Below are positions 12,201 through 22,243 of a stretch of 64,000 nucleotides of DNA, piece after piece. Under the pieces are notes generated by a model. The model saw nothing but the letters and a program-made list of their open reading frames with translations, searched no databases and had not been told where the DNA came from. A program made the translations under genes and the position numbers. This stretch comes from Sternotherus odoratus. Taxonomy: Eukaryota; Chordata; Testudines; Kinosternidae. The DNA is taken from the NCBI GenBank assembly GCA_032164245.1, contig JAVMKO010000006.1:39892319-39956318 (forward strand), read 5' to 3'. Numbering within the stretch: position 1 is the stretch's first letter; each line of letters opens with the position of its first letter.

Positions 12201-15200
12201 AATACACAAGTGAAGCTGGCCTGGGGCTCTGGCATGAGCTGGCACCTAGTCTGCCACTGTCACCATCCCATTTGTCACACACTACATATATAGACTTCAG
12301 GCATGGCCCCCACAGACAGTTATTCACCAACCAAACACAGCATGAATAACATGGTAACAGTTCTTTCCAAATTAACATCTCCCTGATATGGTGGAAGGAT
12401 CCCTATCTGCTATGTGTGAGCATCACCTTCCTATCATCCTTGCCAGAGAAGATGATCATTTGTAGACACCTCTCTGGCTGAAGGACCGGTGGACCTCCAT
12501 ATGGTGCAAGGTAATTGGACATCTCGAAAGACCAGGCTGCACATCAACCTTCTGGAATGCCAGGAAGCCTGAGAAACTTGCAAGATTTTCTCCAATGCCT
12601 CCAGTCCCATCATGTTCTGATAATATCAGACATGACAACTTTTTTTTACATCAACAAACAGGGGGCGTGTAGAAGCAGCTACCCTGTGGAACTGGTGTAT
12701 CAGGAATTAAATCACCCTGTTGGCAGTGTATCTTCCATGAACTCAGAATGGGTTAACAGACATCCTTAGCAGGCATCAGTTGTGAGTGGGAATTGCATGA
12801 TTCAACCGTAAATAGCCTCTTCCACTCTGAGAGAGACCAGCAACAGGGATCTATTCGCCTCCCAAACAAACATGAAATGAAACACATACTTGGAGCTCTA
12901 GGACTATGCTCTCAGGATGATGCTCTTTTTCTCACCTGGTCAGATCATCTGAGCGATGCCTTTCCTCCCTTGTTGCTCCTACTGCAGTTCTTACAGAAAA
13001 TTCATCAGGACAGGGCACAAGTCATCCTCATTGTCCCCCAACTGACCCAGACAGTTTTGGTTCCCAAATCTCTGTTACCTTGTTCTCCGATCAATATCTA
13101 GTCCTTTTGTGATCTCTTGGCCCAGGAGAAGGACAGGATATAGCATCTCAACCCTTACATGTCTTACCTTATGGATTGGTTTTTGGCATATTCGTTTTCT
13201 GAAGATGTATAAATGATCCTTAACAGTAGAAAGGACTCCACTAGAAAATGCTGTTTAGCCAAGTGGAAGCATTTTTTCCATCTGGGCACAGAAGAAACAT
13301 GTATCGCTTGAGTCTGCAGATATTGTCCTCCTTTTGGTCTATCTTCTTTCTCTCAACACAGTTCTATTTGAGTCTACCTGGCAGCAATTAGTGCATGTTA
13401 TGTACCCCCTGGTGGTTATTCAGTTTTCCCATCTGTAAGGAAACCTACCCCTCATTGGGACTAAAATCTTGTACTTTCAGTATGCATTGAGCCTCCCTTA
13501 GAACCATTCGCTTCCATGTCTCACTTATCAATGGAAATTGCATTCACCCCCAAAAGAGCATGTGTCTGGAGACTTCACTCCCTCGCCATATGATGCACTC
13601 CTGCCTTTTACCTGCAAAGGACAAAAACAATTAGAAAATCACCTAGATTGTTTGTGTTTCTCACTACAGCAGAATGAATCTGAGGTTGTGGTTCTCAACC
13701 TGTGCCACGCACTGTTTCCGACTCAGTCAGCACAGAGCTGCAGCCCATGTGACACCCTCAGGGCAATATAGGTAGTACTGGATTCAGCCCCCATCTAATA
13801 TTACGCCCACAATGGTAAATAGGTTGAGAACCACTGAGTTAAGCTTTATCTTCAAAGTGGATCTTGGGCTGTATCTTGCTCTGCTACCAGCTGTTCCATC
13901 TTCCTCCTCCTCATGGGCTGAGGGCTCACTCTGCAAGAGCACAAGCAAATTCAGTAACATCACTTTAGGAAGTACTCATTTCTTGATGTTTACAGAACAG
14001 CTATGTTTGTGCACCATTATGTTCTAGTGCAGAACTCCTTTGCTAATTCTTTCTTCGGGACAATGGTTCTCCAACAGCTCTGCCATTTATTTCCTCGCAC
14101 CCTCCTCCTACTTGAACACTGCTTGTCAGTCACCCATAGTGGAATACACATAGGGACTAGTCTCAAAAAAGAAACTGTTACTCTCCCTCCTTCCCCTCTT
14201 CTTTGAATCTCTACTGGATTTATGGTAGAGAAGGAACTGGAGAGGTGGTCAGTCCACTCTGCCGTTTATGCCTTTGGTTGGAAGCACCAGAAAGGCAAAG
14301 GCACTTGTGTGGCCCAATGGATTCTGTATGCAAGAATTCTCCGACTCCAGGTACAGCAGAGGGGAAGGAGGGTGGTTAGTGGAATACAGATAGGAACCAC
14401 ACATCTCTATGAACCCCCAGTCACTGTAAGTGACCTTTTGGCCTTTGAGACCTGGCACCTATGTATATTCCATACTGGAGTGAAAGCAACAAAATAAGGA
14501 CAATGGACTTTAACCAACTTTGATAACTGGTAGGTAAGGTAGGAAGAAAACCTAAGGGAAAAGGGAGTTAATGAGCTGGCAGTTTCTTAGACAATATTAA
14601 AGGCACAACATCAAACTATCCCCATGCAAAAGAAAGACAGGAAGACTAGTAAGAGGCCCGTATGGCTCAATAAAGAGCTCTTCATTGATCTGAAACTCAG
14701 AAATGCATCCTACAAAACTTGGAAACATGAACGAATTGCTAAGGAATAGAAAATAACACACGTAGGGACAAAATCTGAACGGATAAGGCACAAAATGAGT
14801 TGCATCTAGCAAGGATCATAAAAGGCAATAAGAATTGGTTCAATAAATAAGTCAGGAGCAAGTGAAAGACGAGAGAGTGGAGGTCCTTTGCATAGTGGTC
14901 AAACAGAGCTGCTAATGGACAACATCAAGAACAGTGAGGTGATAAATGCCTATTTTGTGTCTGTCTTCTCTTAAAAATGTTTTGTTGTGACCTGATGCTT
15001 AACACAATTAATATTAATAACAAGGGAGAAGGGAACACAAGACAGAACAGGAAAGGAGCAGGCTACATGTTATTTATTCAAGTCATCAGGGCCTGATGAA
15101 ATTTACCCTAGGTTACTTAATGAACTAGTTGGAACCATTTGCAGTTTCTTCAGGAACTCGTGGAGGAGAGGTGAGGTCCTAGAGGGCTAGAAAAGGACCA

Positions 15201-16611
15201 AGACAGTATTTATGATTTTAAAAGGGTAAACGCAGAGGGAAATTATAGACTAGTCAACCTAATTTTGATACTTGGAAAGATATTGGAACAAATTATTAAA
15301 CAAGCAAATTGCAAGCATCTGGAGGATAATACGTGATTAGAAATAGCCAGCATGGATTTGTGAAGAACAAGTCATGTCAAACCTAATTTCCGTATTTGAT
15401 GGGGTTACTGGCCGTCTGGATAGAGGACTCAGGGACAAGCAGTAGATGAGACTTCTATTGATTTTAGTAAAGATTTTAACATAGTCCCCACCTGTTATTC
15501 TCATAAACTAACTAGAGAAATGTGGTCTAGATGAAATTATTTTAAGGGAGGTGCACAACTGGTTGAAAGAGCTACTCTTTATGTACAATATCAATAGTTC
15601 ACTGTCAAACTGGGAAGATGTATCTAGTGGAGTCCCACAGGGGTCAGTTCTGGGTCCTGTACTAGTCAGTATTTTCACTAATGACTTGCATAATGGAATG
15701 GAGAGCATGCTTATAAAATCTGCAGATGACACCAAAGTGGGAGGGATTTCAAGATTCGGAAGACCGGATTAGAATTCAAAGCGACCTTGACAAATTGGAG
15801 AACTGGTGTGAAATCAATGAAATTCAATAAAGACAAATATTTCACTTAGGAAAGAAGAATCAATGTACAATTACAAAATGGAGAATGACTGGGCTAGGCA
15901 GTAGTACTGCTGAATAGGAGCTGGGGAGTAATAGTGGATCACAAACTGAATGGTGATGCTGTTTATATTTTTTTTAAAAAAGCCAATATTATGAGGTGTA
16001 TTAACAGGAGTGTCATGCATAAGATATGGGCTGTTGTTGTTTCACTCTACTCAGCTGTACAAGTTTGGTGCCAGGCTTTAGGAAAGATGTGGACAACTTG
16101 GGAGAGTCCAGAGGAGAGCAACATAAAATGATAAAAGATTTAGAAAATCTGACCTATTAGGAAAGATTTAAAAAAGCTGAGTATGTTTAGTCTTGAGAAA
16201 AGAAGACTAAAAGGGAACGTAAGTCTTTAAATATGTTAAGCACTGTTCCAAAGAGGAGGGTGCACAGTGTTCTCCATATCCACTGAAGGTAGGACAAGTA
16301 ATGGGCTTAATCTGCAGCAAGGGGGGCTTAGGTTAGACATTAAGAAATCCTTAGTTAAAGTACTGGCATTGCGTCCGCAGGGAGGTTGCAGACTCCCTGT
16401 CATTGGAGATTTTTAAGAACAGGTGATACAAACACCTGCCAGGGATGGTGCAGATGTAATTGGTCCTACCACAGCATGGGGGATGGACTAAATGACCTCT
16501 CAAGATCCCTTCCAGCCTTACATTTCTATGATTCGACATTGTTTACAGAACCTTCATTATCGAACTGCTAGATGATATTTAGCTGTATATTGACACACAC
16601 ATTGACTCCCA

Positions 16612-16645
<34 letters not shown>

Positions 16646-19600
16646 TGTGAGAGAGAGAACCCAAATGCTTCAGTCTTTTATTGCCCTGATGGGCCACACA
16701 TCCAAAGAAGTGAAGCAGAGCCCCATCTGATTGCTTTATACTCTGGAAGGAGAAATTAAGCAGTAAAATCCATAGAGTTCCTACCTCCTTGTTTGCCAAA
16801 ATTTAGCTTTTCAAATCCACCCCACTTGCTGTGAAGAAGGTGCACAGGATGGGGTAGCTGGGCAAAATAAAGCTTAGCAGAAGTGCTACTAGTCCACCTG
16901 CATTTAAAACGGGTGGGGGCGGGAGAAAGCTCACTCCTTTGCTGAATGGACCAGACTGCCAGAGAGCCCTACCTGATCTTGTACCTTCCCACCCCTGACA
17001 TCCCCTTAGCTCTTGTTGGTGTGTTACACATCCCAGTGTTTTCATGTTTTATTAAATACTTAATATTGATGTGCCATTTTCTTACTTCTTGTCAGTAGTT
17101 TTGTGATCTATTTTTCAGATTCGTCTCCTCACACCTCATTGAACAGGAGGAGTTCGGGTCGTCAGGGTGGAGTCCATGAACTGTCAGCTTTTGAGCAACT
17201 TGTTGTGGAACTGGTACGACACGACGACAGCTGGCCTTTCATGAAACTAGTTTCCAAAGTCCAGGTAACTGGGGTGGATGTATATTGTGGCAGCATTTGG
17301 GGATGATGTTTACTGTCAGATTCTGATTCACTGGATAGCCCCAGGGGATACCACCGAGCATGTTCAGAGAACTCTTGCAATGTAACTTGAGTCTCTGGTG
17401 TCAGGAACTGAGATTTCCCAATTTGACAAGTTACTGTGAAAGTCCTAATATACCTGTATTGGCGGATAGGCGTGTGTGGCTGTCCCTCGCTGTCAATCTC
17501 CAAGGGCAGCCATGCCTCTTTGCTGTCACGCACCTGGAACGGCACTCTGCATGAGGGGGAAATTAGCTGTCTCTAGAGCTCAAACCTGCACATGGGATAG
17601 AACAGTGAACACTCAGGGGCCCAGGCCCTTAGGCAGGGTGAGGCACCCAACAGTCTAGAGCTCCAGCCCTCCAGCAGGGTAGAGCAGGTAAGAGCCTACG
17701 ATCCTGGGGCTCTGGCACGCGGTGAGTGCCCTACACAGTCTAGGGGACTAGTTCAGCGGACAGTAGACTTATACTGGCCGAAGGGTTGGGATGGCAGAGG
17801 GTAGAGGAACAAAGGCCCACCTGACTCCACTGTGTCCTAGCCCAGAGCCCTAACAGTAGCAGAGTGGTCTGCCACTGGGTCAGCAGGGATCCACCAGCAA
17901 CCTGCTGACCTTTTATCAGGCCAGCACTCTACCAGACCTTATCTAGTTTCCCTGGGCTACGTCCTACTCTCCCCAGGTTTGGTACCTCCGGGTACACCGC
18001 CAGTGGCAACCTTTAGCACAGGGGTGGGCAAACTACGGCCCATGAGCCCACCTTGTCCGGCCCCTGAGCTCTCAGCTGGGGAGGCTGCCACTGGCGCCAG
18101 CCCCACCTTCCCTGCTCCCCCGGATCCTCAGCACGCCGCGTGGGCAGCACTCTGGGGGGTGCGGTGACACATTCCTCTGGATCAGCGCAGCAGTGTGTCT
18201 GACCAGAGCCAGACACGCTGCGCTGAGCGATGTGGTAAGTGGCCTGGGGGGGGGGGAGGGGGTTGGATAAGGGGCAGAGGGACCCAGGGGACAGGGAAGG
18301 GGGGATTGGATAAGTGTGGGAGCCCTGGGGGGGGGGCTGTCAGGGGGTGGGGAGAAGAGGGGTTGGATAGGGGCTGGAGTCCTGGGGGGTCATTAGGGTC
18401 GGGAGGAGGGTCTCTGGAGGGAGCGGTCAAGGGACAAGCAGTGAGGGGGGGGCACGGTTGGATGGGTTGGGGATTCTGAGGGGGGCAGTCGGGAGGTTGG
18501 AAGTGGGACAGGGCAGATAGGGGGTGGGGCCAGGCTATTTGGGGAGGCACATCCTTCCCAGCCCTCCACACAGTTTTGCACCCCTGATGTTGCCTACCCG
18601 TTTCAGCACCTCAGTGTTGGTCAGGTCTGGACCCTCTGGTAGCTCAGACGAGTCCTCAGGGTAGCTGAAGTCTTCTGCAGGCTCCTGCGTCACATCTGTC
18701 TCCTTTGGCAGCTGCTGCCCACCTACAGGGCCAGCCTTTTATACTTTCTGTTCCTATCCTTCCCCTCTGCTTCTGGCATGGTGAGCATGGTCGTCCTGGT
18801 TCCGCCCATCAGGGGGCGTCTGGCCATCCTTCACTGTCCGTGTCTGAGGGCAGTCACACTTCTTTGCTACAACCTGAAATACCTGAAATAACTCAATAAG
18901 CAATTGAGTTGAAATAACTCAATAACCTCAAATAACTCAACCTGAAATACCTGAAATAACTCAATAAGCAAATGTCAAGCGTAGCAAAGTTTTTTGAAAA
19001 TCTGCACTATATTGCCAAAGGTGAGACAGACAGCTTATTAAAAAGTCAATTGAACTAAAATTGTCACTGGATTTTGCTTTCCTGACGTGATTTGAATGCT
19101 AAAACATTTTCAAAGCAGGGGACATTGAAACAGAACCATGTCATAGGAGTAACTTACTGTTAATCATGCTGTCTGAATGATTGTGCAGTAGAGTGACAAT
19201 TAGCTCAGTAATTCCATTCCCATTAGTTTCTGAAATACAGAGTACTAGCATAGGCCTTTAAAGAAAGCCTTCCAGTAGGGAGTTGCATTGCAATAGGAGA
19301 CCCAGGATTAATTTTATACTTCACCCCTTGTTTGAAAGGACATAGTATGCATTTCCCTGAAAGTCCCATTGGCTGGTACACAAGAATGGTAGGACTATAC
19401 TAGCATCGCAGAATGCCTGTTCTCCTCAGTCACATTGAAGCTCCTCCCTGTGTATGGGGGTTGCTCTGGTATTCCGGGATCTGGAATTTCTGATGAACTT
19501 TTTACACAAAAATTTGAGACTTAAAACTGACAAGAGCAGGAATTATTAGGCAGCTGCAAGGAGTGATTTTAAGATTAAAGAGGAGGCAGAAACGTCTATC

Positions 19601-22243
19601 TCCATAGAGAGAGAAGTGGGTTAGCATTGCTGTTATAACCATCTACACACACAAATGAAGGGTATAAACATCAAAGAAAGAGAGAGAGGAGTTACTTAGA
19701 TCAGGGACAAGTAGGGAGGGCAATATCTTGGAATAATGGGATTAAAGTAAGAATTTCTGGCAGACTGAGAAAAGCTTCCAAATGGGGGAGCTGTATTAAT
19801 CTTGACCTTCAGAAGAAAGTAGTAGAAGCTCCATTGCAGATACATTCAAACTAAACTAAGCAAAGCACTAGAAAAAAAGACCCTTCTATGATTTGAAAAA
19901 GAAAAATCCACAGCTGATGACACTTTTAATTGTCTATGTAGTGCCAGAACAGATTAATTTAATTACTTACTGCCGGTCAGTGTGCAAATCCTGGATACAC
20001 ATAATGATCATTCTTTGTAAATGCCAAGAAATGGATGATTTTACCCACCTGGCCTTCTTCACTGCTAATTCCTCCTGAAAATTTGCTAGTAAGTTGCATG
20101 TACTCCAAGATGGATGTTCAGGAGAGACCTCATAGCCAAATTATATCTGGCTTAAAATATATATGCATGTTTCTGGGTTTTCTTGTCAGACAACCAAATT
20201 TGGGATCCAAATTGTCACATAAACAAGACACCTTTTAAAAATGTCTTCTAGTCTGATTTGGGGGGAACTTGTAATGTGTGCTTGCACAGAATTCAAAGGT
20301 TGTGAGCCAAATGATCAGTGTCCGGGCTCAGTAATCCTCCTCCCCTCCCCTTCACTTTAATCATGGAGCTCAGGAGGTCCCCAGTACTGAGGCAAGTTTA
20401 AGTAGACCATCCCTGACTAATGTTTGTACAATCCCCATTATTGGAGATTTTTAAAAACCGCTTGGACAGTTGCCCTTGGAAGCTATTCCAGTACATTATA
20501 GCATTGTACAATATGTAATATAAATTTTTTGCATCTGAGTTTGAACAGCTCTAACACAAGTATATCTATCTATATATATAAAAGTAAAATGGTGTATGCA
20601 TGTGTGTGCGTGTATGTACGTTCCCTTACTCCTTCCACACCGTTTGAGCTAGAGACTTGAAATTTGGTACAGTTATAGGCTTTAGGGTCCTAATCAGGGT
20701 AAGAATCGAAAATTTTTCAAATCTCACCTCTTACACCCCCTAGGGGTGAAATTCTTTAAAGACCATTAACATCAGCTGGGCAGCAGGTTAACACCTGCTG
20801 TTCTCTGTGACATAGTTATGATGGAATAATACACCCCCCCCCCAACGGCCCCCGCACTCACTCAGCTCTCTGCCCCCTCCTCCCTCCAACGGCCCCCACA
20901 CTCGCTCAGCTCTCTCTCCCCCCCCCCCACATCTAAATGCAAGAGAATGAAATTAAGTAGACAAAATGAGACTTCTGAACAAAATTTGTATTAAGAAAAA
21001 ACATTGTAGTCTTTTTTACATCTCAGTTTCGAATTACAAATACCCCGAGCAACGCCAGGTATTTTTGCTAGTAGCTTATAAATTAAACCACTTTTTTCTT
21101 AAATTCCTCCATTAGATATTTGTTTGGGGTTCTTTGCCCAATTTCTTTAACTTCTCTGAATGCATTATTGATTTGTTTTATATTTTGTGGCCTCTTGCTT
21201 GAACAACTTTAAAATTAGGTCAAGAAATTAATAGCTAAATTTCAATAAATTCTGGCTGTAAATAAAGGGCCTGTTAAGAGTCTTTCTGCGGTAACAGTAG
21301 AAAGTTCAAGTAAATTTGTGGCTTTGTGTATATTTTAACACCTAATTATTATGAATTGAATTTAAGTTTATATATACCTAATAAAATGAATAGTAAATAA
21401 AATAAATACTTTTTTGCAGGTTCCAGACTACTATGATATTATCAAAAAACCTATTGCCTTAAATATAATCCGTGAAAAAGTGAATAAATGTGAATACAAA
21501 TTAGCATGTAAGTACTATTTACTGACGTAATTAAGCCTGTGATCTGCTCTTTACAATCAGTGGTCTTATCCCCTGAAAGAAGCAGAGCTGGGATGGGAGG
21601 ATTTGAAAACTGGTATTTCTTTGAAAAACCATTCTTAGAAATCTATGAACCACTTTTCAGAGTGTAGTGATTGTGTTAGTAGTTGTACTACTAAGACAGG
21701 TGAAATGTAACTAAAGTGAATGGTCATGGAGTTTGTTACCGCCGCAAGCCTTAGAGATGGTACCTGTTAAATAGGGTAGTGGCACATTGATGGGATATAT
21801 CCAAAAACTTCCATTTCCATTGCTTGAAGACAGAGGACTCTGACTGTAGGGGTAGTTAATCTGACACTATACATACGCCACTACATTCACCCCATTTATT
21901 GGTGAAGATCTCTTTAGCACCTGTCTTTGCAAAGGGCATCAGCCTACTGAATTCTGTAGTGCCATAACAGTATTCTTTACTCGTACAGTACTATTACCTA
22001 TGGTGACTTGGCAAATGCACTAAACTCATTTCTTTTAATTTTTATTTACCAGCTGAATTCATTGAAGACATTGAACTGATGTTTTCGAACTGCTTTGAGT
22101 ACAACCCTCGTAATACAAGTGAAGCAAAAGCTGGAATTAGACTTCAGGCTTTTTTCCACGTTCAGGCTCAAAAGCTTGGACTCCCTATTGCATCTGGTAA
22201 TGTGGACCATGCTGCTCCAGCTGCAAAGAAGTCACGAATTTAA
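3073..22243 (+). CDS. BAZ1A: BAZ1A (ACF1), 3' nine coding exons, spliced
   Basis: BAZ1A is the large regulatory subunit of the ISWI remodellers ACF and CHRAC; it partners SMARCA5 and spaces nucleosomes in the nucleus. The window holds about 618 C-terminal residues of a protein of roughly 1,550. Joined exons are 3073-3239, 3419-3573, 5250-5398, 7429-7676, 7768-7994, 9112-9599, 17119-17264, 21420-21507 and 22053-22243. All junctions are AG/GT and stay in phase to a TAA at 22241. In order they encode a helical region after the WAC/DDT part, a C4HC3 PHD finger, a Glu-rich tract, a basic Ser/Arg linker and a bromodomain. The first exons lie upstream of the window. Tandem orientation with CFL2 downstream matches the vertebrate BAZ1A-CFL2 neighbourhood. 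Confidence 0.96.
3419..3573 (+). CDS. BAZ1A: BAZ1A exon (helical region, part 2)
   Basis: Acceptor TTCTTCAG ends at 3418 and donor CAG|GTAAGA starts at 3574; 155 nt, phase 0 to 2. It encodes WRSALENGQYELLNEENKEN and an acidic MEMETDD-like stretch, recognisably BAZ1A. Confidence 0.95.
3574..3915. other. BAZ1A intron, nothing clear
   Basis: AT-rich intron between the 3419-3573 exon and the foldback MITE. No element edge or exon is seen. Confidence 0.5.
3916..4628. mobile_element. Foldback-type MITE with GC-rich palindromic core
   Basis: The outer arms are AT-rich inverted repeats: a GTAGACTTTAT...GTCGATTTAA phrase at the left and its diverged complement around 4550-4620 at the right, ending in TGAAGACATACCCTTA. 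The core (about 4110-4400) is a large imperfect palindrome built from repeats of a GCCCGCCCGAGCAG motif and its complement. The inner edge carries CACTGTGGGATATC and GCAATGCTTGCTATGTCGAC, which recur at 32080-32170. There is no transposase. The superfamily is not certain. Confidence 0.7.
4680..4995. repeat. Unclassified interspersed repeat
   Basis: A segment around 4690-4800 has a partly self-complementary pattern: TCATGGGCAATAAACAAAAA against CCATGACTTGTATTTATAAA. It is followed by a GC-rich tail. This looks like a MITE-type element; family unknown. Confidence 0.4.
5250..5398 (+). CDS. BAZ1A: BAZ1A exon (pre-PHD helical region)
   Basis: Acceptor AATTGTAG ends at 5249 and donor TTG|GTAAGC starts at 5399; 149 nt. 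It encodes a Thr/Ser-rich linker and a HYLASALLQIEQGIERRFLK helix. The first base completes an Arg codon from the previous exon and the last base begins the Asp codon of the next. Confidence 0.95.
5399..6275. other. BAZ1A intron with an unclassified turtle-like repeat
   Basis: The second half (about 5720-6240) has the look of an interspersed element: an ACGTTTATTATAAAAG phrase similar to TTTATTAA phrases at 11620 and 41560 elsewhere in the window. No ends or coding domain could be set. Confidence 0.35.
6276..6959. mobile_element. Non-autonomous hAT-like element, about 680 bp
   Basis: The left end CAGGGCTTGGCTGCACTTGC pairs with the complement of the right end (GTGTAGCCAAGCCCT). The subterminal regions carry repeated GCGCT motifs. 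The interior has no transposase; the short open frame at 6230-6667 is not protein-like. A clean target duplication was not found, so hAT assignment rests on the ends. Confidence 0.7.
6960..7428. other. BAZ1A intron, nothing clear
   Basis: Intronic sequence before the PHD exon. The acceptor is an ACAAG with a TTCTTAT-rich tract. No other feature is seen. Confidence 0.5.
7429..7676 (+). CDS. BAZ1A: BAZ1A exon (PHD finger, first six ligands)
   Basis: The exon follows ACAAG at 7428. It encodes the helical lead-in (YKTVLDRWRESLLSSGSLS) and most of the PHD finger: Cys-x2-Cys, Cys-x2-Cys and His-x2-Cys within CKMCRKKGDAESMVLCDGC and YHIYC. Human BAZ1A homology (from knowledge) places the junction after KLK, which here is AAG|GTGTCT at 7676. 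A stronger donor, CAG|GTAAGG, lies 39 nt further at 7715 and stays in frame, so the exon may end at either place. Confidence 0.92.
7677..7715 (+). other. BAZ1A: Possible 13-codon alternative extension of the BAZ1A PHD exon
   Basis: Between a weak donor (GTGTCT at 7677) and a consensus donor (GTAAGG at 7716) lie 39 nt with no stop. They would insert 13 residues (VSEEKAFENLRIQ) into the PHD loop before the final Cys pair. Which donor is used cannot be told from sequence alone. Confidence 0.5.
7768..7994 (+). CDS. BAZ1A: BAZ1A exon (end of PHD finger and acidic tract)
   Basis: Acceptor ATTATCAG ends at 7767 and donor GAG|GTAAGT starts at 7995; 227 nt. It encodes the last PHD ligands (WFCPECR), a basic RSRRLSSRQRPS segment and a long Glu/Asp-rich run. 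The reading frame is the one that starts GCC ATT CCT; the Lys/Arg-rich reading in the neighbouring frame is a shadow. Confidence 0.94.
7995..9111. other. BAZ1A intron, nothing recognised
   Basis: A phrase at about 8219-8340 looks exon-like (AG before it, GTAAGT after it) but matches no BAZ1A residues. No transposon terminus was identified. Confidence 0.45.
9112..9599 (+). CDS. BAZ1A: BAZ1A exon (basic Ser/Arg linker)
   Basis: Acceptor TTTTACAG ends at 9111 and donor ACAG|GTTAGA starts at 9600; 488 nt. It encodes the disordered, basic linker between PHD finger and bromodomain, including a well conserved block LQADVFVELLSPRRRRRGKK. Phase is 1 nt in and 1 nt out, consistent with both neighbours. 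Confidence 0.95.
9600..12409. other. First part of a 7.5-kb BAZ1A intron
   Basis: I see no exon here. Short G and C homopolymers occur at 11345-11360 and 11513-11527. The 11290-12370 portion looks like mixed decayed repeats, with a GTTCTCAAACTGGGG phrase reminiscent of a hAT end and an ACAAGGTTTATTAACT phrase, but no element could be delimited. Confidence 0.4.
12410..14445 (+). mobile_element. Old, decayed 5'-truncated DIRS retrotransposon
   Basis: On the + strand, fragments of DIRS pol can be read in broken frames: an RNaseH phrase ending YINKQGA near 12640-12670, a methyltransferase-like phrase (DALFLTWSDHLSDAFPP) near 12910-12970, and a tyrosine-recombinase start (NSRKDSTR) near 13220-13245. 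Remnants of the terminal structure follow: CACCCATAGTGGAATACACA at about 14134 (internal complementary region) and TTAGTGGAATACAGATAGGA at about 14376. The right end is a TGTAAGTGACC phrase at about 14428. Frameshifts and stops are frequent, so it is far older than the 23.5-kb and 45.8-kb copies. It carries the 13688-13834 MITE. Confidence 0.8.
13688..13834. mobile_element. Short MITE with perfect 14-bp terminal inverted repeats
   Basis: GTGGTTCTCAACCT at the left is the exact reverse complement of AGGTTGAGAACCAC at the right, 147 bp in total. It is nested in the recombinase part of the old DIRS element. The hAT superfamily is suggested by the end sequence. Confidence 0.75.
14480..16535 (+). 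mobile_element. CR1 LINE, degenerate ORF2
   Basis: A CR1 reverse transcriptase can be read in pieces. The best is 15551-15772, with SSGVPQGSVLGPVL followed by FTNDL and SADDTKVGG, the RT palm region carrying ADD. Upstream, a phrase around 15085-15120 encodes the usual PDEIYPRLLNELV motif. The 3' end shows the CR1 tail GACCTCTCAAGATCCCTTCC and a short ATTTCTATGATTC terminus. Frames are broken by many stops and indels. It lies in sense within a BAZ1A intron. Confidence 0.88.
16536..17118. other. BAZ1A intron with GT microsatellite
   Basis: The region holds a GT dinucleotide run at about 16615-16643 followed by a short GA run. Nothing else is recognised before the bromodomain exon. Confidence 0.6.
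16615..16643. repeat. (GT)n microsatellite
   Basis: About 14 uninterrupted GT units, then GAGTGTGAGAGAGAGA. Confidence 0.95.
17119..17264 (+). CDS. BAZ1A: BAZ1A exon (start of bromodomain)
   Basis: Acceptor TTTTTCAG ends at 17118 and donor CCAG|GTAACT starts at 17265; 146 nt. It encodes a Ser-rich linker, RRSSGRQGGVHELSAFEQL and VELVRHDDSWPFMKLVSKVQ, which is helix Z of the bromodomain and the start of the ZA loop. Confidence 0.96.
17330..18870 (-). mobile_element. LTR-retrotransposon-like fragment split by a MITE
   Basis: Read on the - strand, 18870-18600 looks like an LTR: it has a TATA box (AGTATAAAAGG at about 18735-18745) and a GC-rich downstream part. The sequence at 18012-17330 reads as its continuation, possibly a leader. 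The 18018-18595 MITE interrupts it. No coding domain is visible. The assignment is tentative. Confidence 0.4.
18018..18595. mobile_element. hAT-like MITE, G-rich core
   Basis: It begins CAGGGGTGGGCAAACTACGG, a common hAT MITE end in reptiles, and closes with CACAGTTTTGCACCCCTGATG. The core is a G-rich degenerate tandem array (GGGG-GGTTGGATA units). The right terminus appears truncated. Confidence 0.7.
18871..20568. other. BAZ1A intron, nothing clear apart from a short tandem repeat
   Basis: At 18880-18975 a CCTGAAATAACTCAATAA phrase recurs in direct copies. The remainder to the Helitron is AT-rich with no recognised exon or element. Confidence 0.5.
18880..18975. repeat. Short direct tandem repeat
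   Basis: Units built on ACCTGAAATA and ACTCAATAAGCAA are repeated about three times, with one imperfect inverted piece. Confidence 0.8.
20569..21071 (+). mobile_element. Non-autonomous Helitron
   Basis: It starts TCTATATATATAAAAG directly after an A, and ends with a GC hairpin remnant (CCCCGAGCAACGCCAGG) followed by TTTTTGCTAG and a T. Helitrons begin with TC, end with a hairpin and CTRR, and insert between A and T; all three signs are present. No Rep/helicase is encoded. Confidence 0.8.
21072..21419. other. BAZ1A intron, nothing clear
   Basis: AT-rich intron up to the TTTTTTGCAG acceptor. Confidence 0.6.
21420..21507 (+). CDS. BAZ1A: BAZ1A exon (bromodomain ZA loop and helix A)
   Basis: Acceptor TTTTGCAG ends at 21419 and donor CAT|GTAAGT starts at 21508; 88 nt. 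It encodes VPDYYDIIKKPIALNIIREK and KCEYKLA, the ZA loop with its PDYYxIIKxPI motif. Confidence 0.97.
21508..22052. other. BAZ1A last intron
   Basis: No element recognised; it ends at a TTTACCAG acceptor. Confidence 0.6.
22053..22243 (+). CDS. BAZ1A: BAZ1A terminal exon (bromodomain helices B-C, stop)
   Basis: Acceptor TTTACCAG ends at 22052. The exon encodes EFIEDIELMFSNCFEYNP, containing the Asn that binds acetyl-lysine in this family, then RNTSEAKAG and a short tail ending AAKKSRI before TAA at 22241-22243. Confidence 0.97.
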
